NCBI RefSeq assembly: GCF_016864015.1
Contig: NZ_CP045067.1
Span: 1,771,001 to 1,835,000 of the forward strand
DNA: 64,000 bases
Direction: 5' to 3'
Source of the DNA: Lacinutrix sp. WUR7
GTDB lineage: Bacteria > Bacteroidota > Bacteroidia > Flavobacteriales > Flavobacteriaceae
Every line of letters begins with the position of its first letter. Within the stretch, counting starts at the first letter, position 1. The translations under genes were made by a program, and so were the position numbers. Below are positions 36,295 through 44,313 of this stretch, piece after piece. The notes under the pieces were generated by a model. That model was not told the DNA's origin and ran no database searches. It saw only the letters and a list, made by a program, of their open reading frames with translations.

Positions 36295-37149
36295 TTAAGA
36301 TTTATTTTTGTTTTTAAGTCGTTTACGCTCTTTTTTTGAGTTTTCTATTTCAAAACTTATAGGAAAACCATAAGGGATAAGAATGGGTTTTCCATCCAGA
36401 TATCCCGGACTTTCTAAATCGGGAATTTCTTCAATTACTCGTTTAGCTTCATTGGATAAAATAGCATAAGATGATCTCGTTTTTACACCAAAAATCTTTC
36501 CTTCTTTATCTACTATGAATTGGACTAAAATTTTTACTTTTCCTTCTAAACCTATAGTTCGAGCTAATTTTTTATTAAAATTTTCACTAACATGTTTGGC
36601 AATTTTTATGCTCATACATTTTTTTAACTCTATGTTACCATCTTTTTTGTTACAACCTTTGTATACAGGTGATTGAAATGAACCAGAGTTTCTAAATTGA
36701 AAATCCTCATAGTTAACATCTTTTAGCTGTGTTAATATTCGGGTTTCTTTATTTAATAGAAAGTAAAAAATTTCATATTTACTAATGTTTAAATCGTGAG
36801 CGTTAAAATCGACTACTACTTTTACACTTGGGAAATCATTAATTAATGGGGATAATTTATCTTGTATTATTTTATTACTTGATGAAATTTGTGAGCGATT
36901 AATTAAAACCTTTCCTTCTTGATTAAAATTTATTCTTGATGAAATATATAAAGTGTCTGTTTTTGTTTCTTTTGAAGCAGCTTCTAACGTTTCTAAATCC
37001 AGATTTTGCAGTAAGTAGTTGTATAAGTTTTCTTTAAAACAGTTTTTGTCAGTTTCATTGGTGTTACAATTCTTAAAATCAATTTCTTCCTCTTGAGATA
37101 ATAGTAATAAACCACTAAAACAGACAATAACTAGGAATATGTTTTTTAT
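36295..37149 (-). CDS. Secreted TonB_C-like protein 2 with apparent ATA start
   Basis: The frame is open for 284 codons. The N-terminus reads as a signal peptide, IKNIFLVIVCFSGLLLLSQ. A first domain (about 20-155) and a C-terminal TonB_C-like domain follow; the latter has SPVYKGC, LKKCMSIKIAKHVSENFNKKLA, VQFIVDKEGKIFGVKTRS and SPGYLDGKPILIPYGFPISF. The codon at the expected start is ATA (37147-37149), not ATG, and no ATG, GTG or TTG lies near it. The next ATG (36613-36615) is deep inside the conserved domain. The 8-nt spacing to the upstream gene is the same as for its neighbour. Either ATA is used, or the start has mutated and the gene is dying. Confidence 0.65.
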   Translation of the reverse strand: MKNIFLVIVCFSGLLLLSQEEEIDFKNCNTNETDKNCFKENLYNYLLQNLDLETLEAASKETKTDTLYISSRINFNQEGKVLINRSQISSSNKIIQDKLSPLINDFPSVKVVVDFNAHDLNISKYEIFYFLLNKETRILTQLKDVNYEDFQFRNSGSFQSPVYKGCNKKDGNIELKKCMSIKIAKHVSENFNKKLARTIGLEGKVKILVQFIVDKEGKIFGVKTRSSYAILSNEAKRVIEEIPDLESPGYLDGKPILIPYGFPISFEIENSKKERKRLKNKNKS

Positions 37150-37157
37150 TAATAGTT

Positions 37158-37676
37158 TTAAGATTTGTTTTTCTTTTTTAATTTTCGTAATTCCTTTTTA
37201 GATAAAGGTTTAGGTGCTTCTACTGTAAAGCTTATAGGGAATCCATAAGGTACAATAACTGGTTTTCCTTTTTGAATTCCTGGTTTATCCATTTTAGGAA
37301 TTAGTCGAACTACACGAATGGCTTCTTTTTCTAATACTGGATGTGGAGCTCTTGCTCTAACACCTACGATATTACCTTCTTTATCTACTTTAAATTGCAC
37401 ACTAATTCTATGCTTTCCGGCAGGAAGGTTTAGTGATTTTACTAGTTTTGTGTTAAAGTTTTTACCAACAAAAGTCGCTATTTGAGAACCCATACATTGT
37501 TTAAGTGCTTGATTTCCCATGTTTTCATCACAACCAGAGTAAACGGGTACTTTTTCAATTATAGAAAAAGAAACTTCGGCAGTATCTTCTGTGACTTTAT
37601 TTATCGTTTTAAGATGGTCTTGAGAAAAAGAGGGTACAGTAAATAGAAAGCATACAAAAAGGTATAAATATTTCAT
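37158..37676 (-). CDS. Secreted TonB_C-like protein 3
   Basis: The 172-residue protein has a signal peptide (MKYLYLFVCFLFTVPSFSQ). The paralogous TonB_C-like domain carries VPVYSGCDENMGNQALKQCM, VQFKVDKEGNIVGVRARA and IPKMDKPGIQKGKPVIVPYGFP. The tail is basic, with KKELRKLKKKNKS. It begins 15 nt after thyA and is probably cotranscribed with it and with two paralogues downstream. Confidence 0.85.
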   Translation of the reverse strand: MKYLYLFVCFLFTVPSFSQDHLKTINKVTEDTAEVSFSIIEKVPVYSGCDENMGNQALKQCMGSQIATFVGKNFNTKLVKSLNLPAGKHRISVQFKVDKEGNIVGVRARAPHPVLEKEAIRVVRLIPKMDKPGIQKGKPVIVPYGFPISFTVEAPKPLSKKELRKLKKKNKS

Positions 37677-37691
37677 TTGGTTTTTTAAAAA

Positions 37692-38516
37692 TTAAACAGC
37701 AACTGCTCCTTTAATATGTGGATGCGGATTGTAATCTTCTAGTGTGAAATCATCAAAAGTAAAGTCGAAAATATCTTTTACATCTGGATTGATTTTCATT
37801 TTAGGAAGTGCTCTCGTTTCGCGAGATAATTGTAATTCTAATTGCTCGATATGGTTGCTATAAATATGTGCATCCCCAAAAGTGTGGATAAAATCTCCTG
37901 CTTGGTAACCACAAACTTGAGCCATCATCATGGTAAACAATGCATAAGATGCAATGTTAAACGGTACACCTAAAAAGATATCTGCACTACGTTGGTATAG
38001 TTGGCAAGATAATTTGCCGTCAGCTACATAAAACTGAAAGAAAGCGTGACAAGGAGGAAGCGCTGCTTTACCATTAGCAACATTCTGGCTAAAAGATTTT
38101 GAAGTATCTGGTAAAACCGAAGGATTCCAGGCAGAAACTAACATTCTTCTACTATTCGGATTGGTTTTTAAAGCGTGAATTACTTCTTTTATTTGATCAA
38201 TTTCATCATCATTCCAGTTTCGCCATTGGTGTCCATAAACAGGGCCTAAGTCGCCATTTTCGTCTGCCCAACTATTCCATATTTTTACGCCGTTTTCGGT
38301 AAGGTAATTAATGTTTGTATCTCCTTTTAAAAACCAAAGCAATTCGTAAATAATAGATTTTAAGTGTAATTTTTTAGTGGTTACCATTGGGAAACCTTCA
38401 CTTAAATCAAAACGCATTTGGTGACCAAAAACACTTTTTGTTCCTGTTCCTGTTCTATCTCCTTTTTGGTTTCCGTTGTCTAAAACGTGTTGTACTAGGT
38501 CTAAATATTGTTTCAT
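37692..38516 (-). CDS. thyA: Thymidylate synthase
   Basis: ThyA methylates dUMP to dTMP using methylene-tetrahydrofolate. The 274-residue protein has [18 protein letters not shown] (about 21-38), the nucleophile Cys in [11 protein letters not shown] (about 164-174), [19 protein letters not shown] and GDAHIYSNH. Length is normal. A 7-bp GAAA-loop hairpin lies 9 nt upstream of its start. With folA 2.5 kb away it completes the thymidylate cycle. Confidence 0.97.
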   Translation of the reverse strand: MKQYLDLVQHVLDNGNQKGDRTGTGTKSVFGHQMRFDLSEGFPMVTTKKLHLKSIIYELLWFLKGDTNINYLTENGVKIWNSWADENGDLGPVYGHQWRNWNDDEIDQIKEVIHALKTNPNSRRMLVSAWNPSVLPDTSKSFSQNVANGKAALPPCHAFFQFYVADGKLSCQLYQRSADIFLGVPFNIASYALFTMMMAQVCGYQAGDFIHTFGDAHIYSNHIEQLELQLSRETRALPKMKINPDVKDIFDFTFDDFTLEDYNPHPHIKGAVAV

Positions 38517-38524
38517 GTTTACTT

Positions 38525-38542
38525 TTTCCGCGAAAGCGGAAA
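38525..38542. promoter_or_regulatory. Short GAAA/TTTC-loop hairpin before thyA
   Basis: TTTCCGC-GAAA-GCGGAAA, a 7-bp perfect stem 9 nt upstream of the thyA ATG on the minus strand. It could influence translation or simply be a copy of a common short palindrome. Low certainty. Confidence 0.35.
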
Positions 38543-38610
38543 TCTCTTTTTAATTATACGGAAGATGCTGAAAATAAATACAGCACGACACTAAAAGCTA
38601 AAATAAAAAA

Positions 38611-38638
38611 AAGCACCAAGATTTGATGCTTGATGCTT
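38611..38638 (-). terminator. Terminator of nupC
   Basis: On the minus strand AAGCATCAAG pairs with CTTGGTGCTT (one mismatch) around an 8-nt loop and runs into eight T residues. Confidence 0.7.
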
Positions 38639-38710
38639 TACTATATTATTATAAAGTTATTAACGATTTTCGCGAACAGAAATTAATAATTTATCTGTGA
38701 CGATTCGCTA

Positions 38711-40417
38711 TTAACCAATTATCATACCAGCAATAGTTGCCGACATTAGTGATGCAATAGTACCACCAATTAAGGCTTTTATACCAAATTCGGATAATGT
38801 TTTACGTTGTCCTGGTGCAAGAGAACCAATACCTCCAATTTGAATACCAATAGAAGCAAAGTTTGCAAAACCACATAGCATATAGGTTGCCATGATTATG
38901 GACTTGTTATAAGTTAAGTGTGTTGCATTTGCAGCATTTTTTAAATCTGCTAGTTGTATGTACCCTACAAATTCACTTGCGGCAAGTTTGATTCCTAAAA
39001 GTTGTCCCATTAAGGCCATGTCTTCTGTAGCAACACCAATTAACCACATTAAAGGGGCAAAGAGGTAACCAAGAATAAACTCTAGCGAAAGACTTTGATA
39101 TGGTGTGTTATTGGCAATGATATCATTTAAAGAAGTGAAATGCCAATTGATATTTAAAGCTTCTATTGTAAATCCGTCAAAACCAGCCATTCCTCCTAGA
39201 ATTCCATTTATCATTGCAATAAATGCAACAAATACTAAAAGCATAGCACCAACATTTACAGCAAGTTTTAAACCTTCAGTTGTCCCATTTGCAATAGCAT
39301 CTAAAAAGTTAGAACCTATTTTTTCTGAAGAAACGTGTACATCGGTGTTTATTTCTTCGGTTTGTGGATAAAGAATTTTTGATATTACTATGGCTCCAGG
39401 AGCAGCCATTACAGATGCAGCTAATAAATGTTTCGCATAAAATAATTGTAGTAATTCATCATCACCTCCTAAAAAGCCAATATAAGCAGCAAGAACAGCT
39501 CCTGCTACTGTTGCCATTCCACCAATCATAACCAGAAGCATTTCTGATTTGTTCATTTTTTCTAGATATGCCTTGATTAATAAAGGAGCTTCTGTTTGTC
39601 CCAGAAAAATATTTCCAGCTACACTTAAGCTTTCTGCTCCAGAGATACCAAGAACTTTAGTAAGTAATAAACCCATTCCTTTTACTACTTTTTGAATGAT
39701 ACCTAAGTAGAAAAGCACAGAAGTAAGTGCGGAAAAGAATATGATTGTTGGTAATACTTGAAATGCGAAAATAAACCCGAAAGAAGTAATGTCTAGCATG
39801 CCTCCAAATAGAAATTCGCTACCAGCTTGTGTAAAGCCAAGAATGGAAATGAATCCTTTTCCCACGACTTCAAAGACTGATTTTATAAAGTCTACTTTTA
39901 GTACGCCTACTGCAATTATTAGTTGAAATACTAAACCAATTCCAACAGTTTTCCAGTTGATACCTTTTCTGTTTTTACTGAATAAAAATGCTAAAACTAA
40001 TAGGGAAACCATACCTAAGATTCCTCTCCATAAACTTTGTAGAGAAAACCCTTGACTGTCTATAATGGTGTTGTTTGAATCTGTAGTATTTATAACCCCA
40101 GCAACTTCTTTTTCTTTGAATGCTGTAAAATGAAATTCTGTATTTTTTTCTGAAAAAACTAAAGTAGAATCTGTGTGTTCTTTAATTTTGTACCGTCTTA
40201 TGGTATCGTTTGGTTGGTTGTAGTAAAAAACCAATAAGTTGTTTTGATGTATGTAATCACCGGAAGCATTTGTAGTATTAAATTCACCTTGATGTAGTTC
40301 TAAGGTTTCAAAACTATTGTTCTGGTTATTTGCTATCCATTTTTTTTCTAGGTCTTGTGCAACAGTTGTAGAAAATCCAAAAAAAACAGCTACAATAGCT
40401 AATACAAAATTTTTCAT
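38711..40417 (-). CDS. nupC: NupC-family concentrative nucleoside transporter with periplasmic N-terminal domain
   Basis: The 568-residue protein begins with a signal-like segment (MKNFVLAIVAVFFGFSTTVAQ). A ~90-residue soluble lipocalin-like domain follows (about 22-115). The rest is a NupC/CNT membrane domain of about ten helices, with FLGQTEAPLLIKAYLEKMNKSE and GGMATVAGAVLAAYIGFLG. CNT proteins import nucleosides with Na+ or H+. I start at MKNFVLAI: the longer frame would carry 41 hydrophilic residues before the signal and nearly reach the next gene. Confidence 0.92.
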   Translation of the reverse strand: MKNFVLAIVAVFFGFSTTVAQDLEKKWIANNQNNSFETLELHQGEFNTTNASGDYIHQNNLLVFYYNQPNDTIRRYKIKEHTDSTLVFSEKNTEFHFTAFKEKEVAGVINTTDSNNTIIDSQGFSLQSLWRGILGMVSLLVLAFLFSKNRKGINWKTVGIGLVFQLIIAVGVLKVDFIKSVFEVVGKGFISILGFTQAGSEFLFGGMLDITSFGFIFAFQVLPTIIFFSALTSVLFYLGIIQKVVKGMGLLLTKVLGISGAESLSVAGNIFLGQTEAPLLIKAYLEKMNKSEMLLVMIGGMATVAGAVLAAYIGFLGGDDELLQLFYAKHLLAASVMAAPGAIVISKILYPQTEEINTDVHVSSEKIGSNFLDAIANGTTEGLKLAVNVGAMLLVFVAFIAMINGILGGMAGFDGFTIEALNINWHFTSLNDIIANNTPYQSLSLEFILGYLFAPLMWLIGVATEDMALMGQLLGIKLAASEFVGYIQLADLKNAANATHLTYNKSIIMATYMLCGFANFASIGIQIGGIGSLAPGQRKTLSEFGIKALIGGTIASLMSATIAGMIIG

Positions 40418-40520
40418 GTGCTTATTTTTATTTTTTTTATTCGTCACATGCTGTTCGCTATTAATGATTTTCTTGGATGAAAAACTTTTTAGCATGCTCG
40501 TTTCATTTGGTGGTGTTTGG

Positions 40521-41135
40521 TTATCGTTTAGAGATCTCATCTCTTATATGCGCTGCTTTTTCATAATCTTCATTAGCAACTGCTTCCTCTAACATATTGT
40601 GTAATTCTTCAATAGTTTTACTAGCAAAGGTGTTGTTTGGTGATTCTGTTTCTAATTCTTCCGTAACTAAAGCATCTAAAAGAATATCGTCTCCTAGGTT
40701 TTCGTCTTCTTTTTCCGGATTTACTTTTAAATAAATCCCTGCTTTGTCCAAAATATTTTTATAGGTAAAAATTGGTGCTTGAAAACGTAAAGCTAAGGCA
40801 ATAGCATCACTGGTTCTAGCGTCAATAATTTCTTCAATTTTATCGCGTTCGCAAATTAAACTAGAATAGAAAACCCCATCTACTAGTTTATGAATGATTA
40901 CTTGTTTTACAACAATATCAAATCGATCTGCAAAATTTTTGAATAAATCGTGGGTGAGTGGTCTTGGCGGACGAATTTCTTTTTCTAAAGCAATAGCAAT
41001 AGATTGAGCCTCGAAAGCACCAATAACTATTGGGAGTTTTCTATCTCCATCCACTTCATTTAAAATCAAGGCATAAGCGCCATTTTGAGTTTGGCTATAC
41101 GAAATACCTTTTATGTTTAACTTGACTAAGCTCAT
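40521..41135 (-). CDS. Bifunctional nuclease family protein (DUF151 + UVR motif)
   Basis: The 204-residue protein has a DUF151 domain (1-140; VGAFEAQSIAIALEK and ARTSDAIALALRFQAPIF). A C-terminal UvrB/UvrC-like motif follows (about 170-204, LEEAVANEDYEKAAHIRDEI). Plant homologues show nuclease activity; bacterial roles are unclear. It may be cotranscribed with nupC (103-nt gap). Confidence 0.88.
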   Translation of the reverse strand: MSLVKLNIKGISYSQTQNGAYALILNEVDGDRKLPIVIGAFEAQSIAIALEKEIRPPRPLTHDLFKNFADRFDIVVKQVIIHKLVDGVFYSSLICERDKIEEIIDARTSDAIALALRFQAPIFTYKNILDKAGIYLKVNPEKEDENLGDDILLDALVTEELETESPNNTFASKTIEELHNMLEEAVANEDYEKAAHIRDEISKR

Positions 41136-41220
41136 AATTTAAAACGCAAAAGACTGTTTAAATTAGGACAAAACAAAATTTAAACAGTCCTTTTTAACAA
41201 TACAATTTATAAAAAAATAT

Positions 41221-42180
41221 TTATTGTTGCGCCTTAAAGGCTTTTAATTTTTCGATTAAAGCAGGAACAACTTCAAAAGCATCGCCTACAACACCATAAT
41301 CTGCAGCTTTAAAAAAAGGAGCTTCAGGGTCTGTGTTTATTACTACTTTTACCTTACTAGCATTAATTCCTGCTAAGTGCTGTATTGCACCAGAAATACC
41401 AATTGCTATGTATAAGTTTGCTGCAACAGGCTTTCCTGTTTGCCCTACGTGTTCGCTATGTGGTCGCCATCCTAAGTCACTTACGGGTTTAGAACAAGCA
41501 GTAGCTGCACCAAGTACATCTGCTAATTCTTCTATCATTCCCCAGTTTTCAGGACCTTTTAATCCACGACCAGCAGAAACTACTATTTCGGCATCTGCAA
41601 TACTAACTTTATCACTTGCTTTGTCTACAGATTGTACATGTACTCCAAATTCTGGAATAGCAGGAGCAAAGTCTTCCGCGGAAGCGCTTCCTGAATTTTC
41701 TACTAATCCGAAAGAATTATTAGATACTGCCACTAATTTTACATCGGTATTAATAGTGGTTATATTAAATGCTTTATTGGTGAAAGCGGTACGTTTTACT
41801 GTAAAAGGAGAAGTACTTGATGGTGCTTCAATAACATTAGTAGCATATCCTGCGTGTAAGCCAACGGCTAATAAGGGTGCTAAATATTTACTGTCTGCAC
41901 TAGAGCTTACAATAACAACTTTAGCATCTTCTTTTTCAGCTGCTTGTTTAATAACATCTGCATACGCTTTTGCATTAAAAGCGTCTAGCTGTTCATTAGT
42001 AACATTTAATACTTTGTCCACACCATAGTTTCCTAAAATACTTGCATCACTAGCATTAATGGTTACTGCTGTTACTGTTGTACCTAATTGGTTAGCAACT
42101 GCTTTTGCGTAAGAAGCTACTTCTAAAGCTACTTTTTTAAATTTTCCTTGTTCTGATTCTGTATATACTAAAACTGACAT
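41221..42180 (-). CDS. etfA: Electron transfer flavoprotein alpha subunit
   Basis: EtfA with EtfB carries electrons from acyl-CoA dehydrogenases to the quinone pool. The 319-residue protein has the C-terminal FAD-binding signature: VSAGRGLKGPENW, CSKPVSDLGWRPHSEHVGQTGKPVAANLYIAIGISGAIQHLAG and INTDPEAPFFKAADYGVVGD. Start set at MSVLVYTE, nine codons inside the longest frame. It lies 103 nt after etfB. Confidence 0.96.
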   Translation of the reverse strand: MSVLVYTESEQGKFKKVALEVASYAKAVANQLGTTVTAVTINASDASILGNYGVDKVLNVTNEQLDAFNAKAYADVIKQAAEKEDAKVVIVSSSADSKYLAPLLAVGLHAGYATNVIEAPSSTSPFTVKRTAFTNKAFNITTINTDVKLVAVSNNSFGLVENSGSASAEDFAPAIPEFGVHVQSVDKASDKVSIADAEIVVSAGRGLKGPENWGMIEELADVLGAATACSKPVSDLGWRPHSEHVGQTGKPVAANLYIAIGISGAIQHLAGINASKVKVVINTDPEAPFFKAADYGVVGDAFEVVPALIEKLKAFKAQQ

Positions 42181-42283
42181 AATATATTCTTTATTTTTTA
42201 TTTCCACCTAAGCAGAAATATCATTAATGATTTCGTAAACTTTTAAAGATCCCAAATCCAGTTTGGAAACATTTAGTTTACAA

Positions 42284-43030
42284 CTAAATTACCTTTGCTT
42301 CGTTATGAAGTAAGTTTACCAATTCGTCTAAATTATCTGGAGAAACAAGTGTTACAGCACCTTTAGGAGCTGGTTTTTCAAATTTAATAGAAGAAGTTTC
42401 TGCTTCTGTAGCAATAGGTTCTACAACTTGTAAAGGTTTTTTACGAGCCATCATGATTCCTCTCATGTTTGGAATACGTAAATCGCTTTCTTCTACTAAT
42501 CCTTTCTGACCTCCTATTACTAAAGGTAAGGATGTAGTAACTGTTTCTTTACCACCATCAATTTCTCTGATCGCAGTTGCATTTGTTCCTTCTACTTCTA
42601 GGCTAATACAGTTATTTACAAAATTTGCATTGGTAAGACCTGCTATCATTCCTGGAACCATTCCTCCATTATAATCAATAGATTCACGACCAGCAATTAC
42701 TAAGTCATAACCTCCATCTTCTATTACTTTCGATAATTGTTTTGCAACGGCAAAACCATCTATAGCTTCTGTGTTTACTCTAATTGCTTCATCTGCTCCA
42801 ATAGCTAAAGCTTTACGTAAAGTAGGTTCTGTTTCTGGACCTCCAACATTAACAACAGTTACACTAGCACCTTGTTTTTCTTTAAACCACATGGCACGAG
42901 TTAAACCAAACTCATCATTTGGGTTAATTACAAATTGAACACCATTGGTGTCAAATTTTGTGTCTCCTTCTGTAAAATTAATTTTTGATGTCGTGTCAGG
43001 AACGTGACTGATACACACTAAAATTTTCAT
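42284..43030 (-). CDS. etfB: Electron transfer flavoprotein beta subunit
   Basis: The 248-residue protein begins MKILVCISHVPDTTSKINF. It has NPNDEFGLTRAMWFKEKQG, the AMP-binding signature LVIAGRESIDYNGGMVPGMIAG and SLPLVIGGQKGLVEESDLRIPNMRGIMMARKKPL. It forms the first gene of etfBA. The upstream region shared with pdhB contains a perfect 24-bp palindrome and a TAACTTCG -7-like box (43143-43136). Confidence 0.96.
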   Translation of the reverse strand: MKILVCISHVPDTTSKINFTEGDTKFDTNGVQFVINPNDEFGLTRAMWFKEKQGASVTVVNVGGPETEPTLRKALAIGADEAIRVNTEAIDGFAVAKQLSKVIEDGGYDLVIAGRESIDYNGGMVPGMIAGLTNANFVNNCISLEVEGTNATAIREIDGGKETVTTSLPLVIGGQKGLVEESDLRIPNMRGIMMARKKPLQVVEPIATEAETSSIKFEKPAPKGAVTLVSPDNLDELVNLLHNEAKVI

Positions 43031-43160
43031 AATTATATAATTTAATTAAAATTTTATTTTTTGTAAAGGCTAGAACTATAACGATATCGTAAAACATTTT
43101 AGTTGTTAAAATTCTAAGCTTTATTTTCTAGGCTACGAAGTTAATTATAATATTTTGATT

Positions 43161-43184
43161 ATTTACTATGCATGCATAGTAAAT
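43161..43184. promoter_or_regulatory. Perfect 24-bp palindrome in the etfB-pdhB divergent promoter
   Basis: The element is fully self-complementary, with core TACTATGCATGCATAGTA (43164-43181). It lies where the -33 region of a candidate etfB promoter would be and about 40 nt upstream of the pdhB -7 box. Two close copies occur at 50233-50250 and 55655-55672. It is probably an operator for a dimeric regulator. Confidence 0.75.
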
Positions 43185-43223
43185 TTTAAACAAATCTTTC
43201 TAAGATAGTTTTTCTTTTATTGC

Positions 43224-43231
43224 TATTTTTG
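43224..43231 (+). promoter_or_regulatory. -7 promoter element of pdhB
   Basis: TATTTTTG matches TAnnTTTG, 22 nt upstream of the pdhB ATG. Confidence 0.45.
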
Positions 43232-43253
43232 TTCCCATTAATATTTATAATAG

Positions 43254-44231
43254 ATGAAGACTATACAATTTAGAGAAGCAGTTTGTGAAGCCATGAGTGA
43301 AGAAATGCGCAGAGATGAAAGCATTTACTTAATGGGAGAAGAAGTAGCAGAATACAACGGAGCATATAAAGCAAGTAAAGGTATGTTAGACGAGTTTGGT
43401 GCAAAACGTGTTATAGACACACCAATTGCAGAACTTGGATTTTCTGGTATTGCTGTTGGTTCTACCATGACAGGAAATAGACCAATTGTAGAGTTTATGA
43501 CTTTTAACTTCGCTTTAGTTGGTATTGACCAAATTATAAATAATGCAGCTAAGATTAGACAAATGTCTGGCGGACAATTTAAATGTCCTATTGTTTTTCG
43601 TGGTCCAACTGGATCTGCAGGACAATTAGGAGCAACACACTCGCAAGCTTTTGAAAGCTGGTTTGCAAACACTCCAGGTTTAAAAGTAATTGTACCTTCT
43701 AATCCTTATGATGCAAAAGGTTTATTAAAAGCGGCTATACGTGATGACGATCCAGTAATTTTTATGGAAAGTGAACAAATGTATGGGGATAAAGGAGAAG
43801 TGCCAGAAGGAGAATATGTAATTCCTATTGGAGTTGCAGAAGTGAAAAGAGAAGGAACAGATGTAACTATAGTATCTTTTGGTAAAATTATTAAAGATGC
43901 TTACAAAGCAGCAGACCAATTAGCTGAAGAAGGTATTTCTTGTGAAGTTATTGATTTACGTACCGTAAGACCTTTAGATATCAATACTATTTTAACGTCG
44001 GTTAAAAAAACAAATAGATTGGTTATTTTAGAAGAAGCTTGGCCATTTGGAAATGTTTCTACAGAAATTACATACCAAGTGCAAGCGCAAGCTTTCGATT
44101 ATTTAGATGCACCAATTGTAAAAATAAATACTGCAGATACACCTGCACCTTACTCACCAGTTTTATTAGCAGAATGGTTGCCAAATAGTGACGATGTTGT
44201 TAAAGCGGTGAAAAAAGTAATGTATAAATAA
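43254..44231 (+). CDS. pdhB: Pyruvate dehydrogenase complex E1 component, beta subunit
   Basis: E1-beta pairs with E1-alpha to decarboxylate pyruvate using thiamine diphosphate. The 325-residue protein reads MKTIQFREAVCEAMSEEMRRDE and then MGEEVAEYNGAYKASKGM. It has TPIAELGFSGIAVG, GAQLGATHSQAFESWF-type central motifs and the C-terminal EEAWPFGNVSTEI. The alpha subunit and E2 genes are not in the window. It could be a branched-chain 2-oxoacid E1-beta, but the sequence fits the pyruvate type. Confidence 0.92.
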   Translation: MKTIQFREAVCEAMSEEMRRDESIYLMGEEVAEYNGAYKASKGMLDEFGAKRVIDTPIAELGFSGIAVGSTMTGNRPIVEFMTFNFALVGIDQIINNAAKIRQMSGGQFKCPIVFRGPTGSAGQLGATHSQAFESWFANTPGLKVIVPSNPYDAKGLLKAAIRDDDPVIFMESEQMYGDKGEVPEGEYVIPIGVAEVKREGTDVTIVSFGKIIKDAYKAADQLAEEGISCEVIDLRTVRPLDINTILTSVKKTNRLVILEEAWPFGNVSTEITYQVQAQAFDYLDAPIVKINTADTPAPYSPVLLAEWLPNSDDVVKAVKKVMYK

Positions 44232-44253
44232 AAACTAATTTCTTTCGTTATAT

Positions 44254-44289
44254 AAACTTCATTGGCAACATTGTTGATGAAGTTTTTTT
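44254..44289 (+). terminator. Terminator of pdhB
   Basis: AAACTTCAT / ATGAAGTTT stem with an inner CAAC/GTTG stem, followed by a T run to 44289. Confidence 0.8.
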
Positions 44290-44313
44290 GTATAATGAAA
44301 TCAGATGGACTAA

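Noticed and set aside
36295-36615. A stand-alone 106-residue gene beginning at the first ATG of this frame
   Set aside because: The frame is open and homologous to its neighbours far upstream of that ATG, to 37149. The ATG lies inside the conserved domain, so it is not the real start.
35870-37676. TonB energy-transducer proteins
   Set aside because: Cleavable-looking signal peptides, no Pro-rich periplasmic spacer and no ExbB/ExbD or receptor nearby; only the C-terminal fold is shared.
41333-42028. 231-codon open frame on the plus strand opposite etfA
   Set aside because: It is a shadow of a strongly conserved etfA frame; no RBS, no recognisable domain, and its composition mirrors the coding strand.
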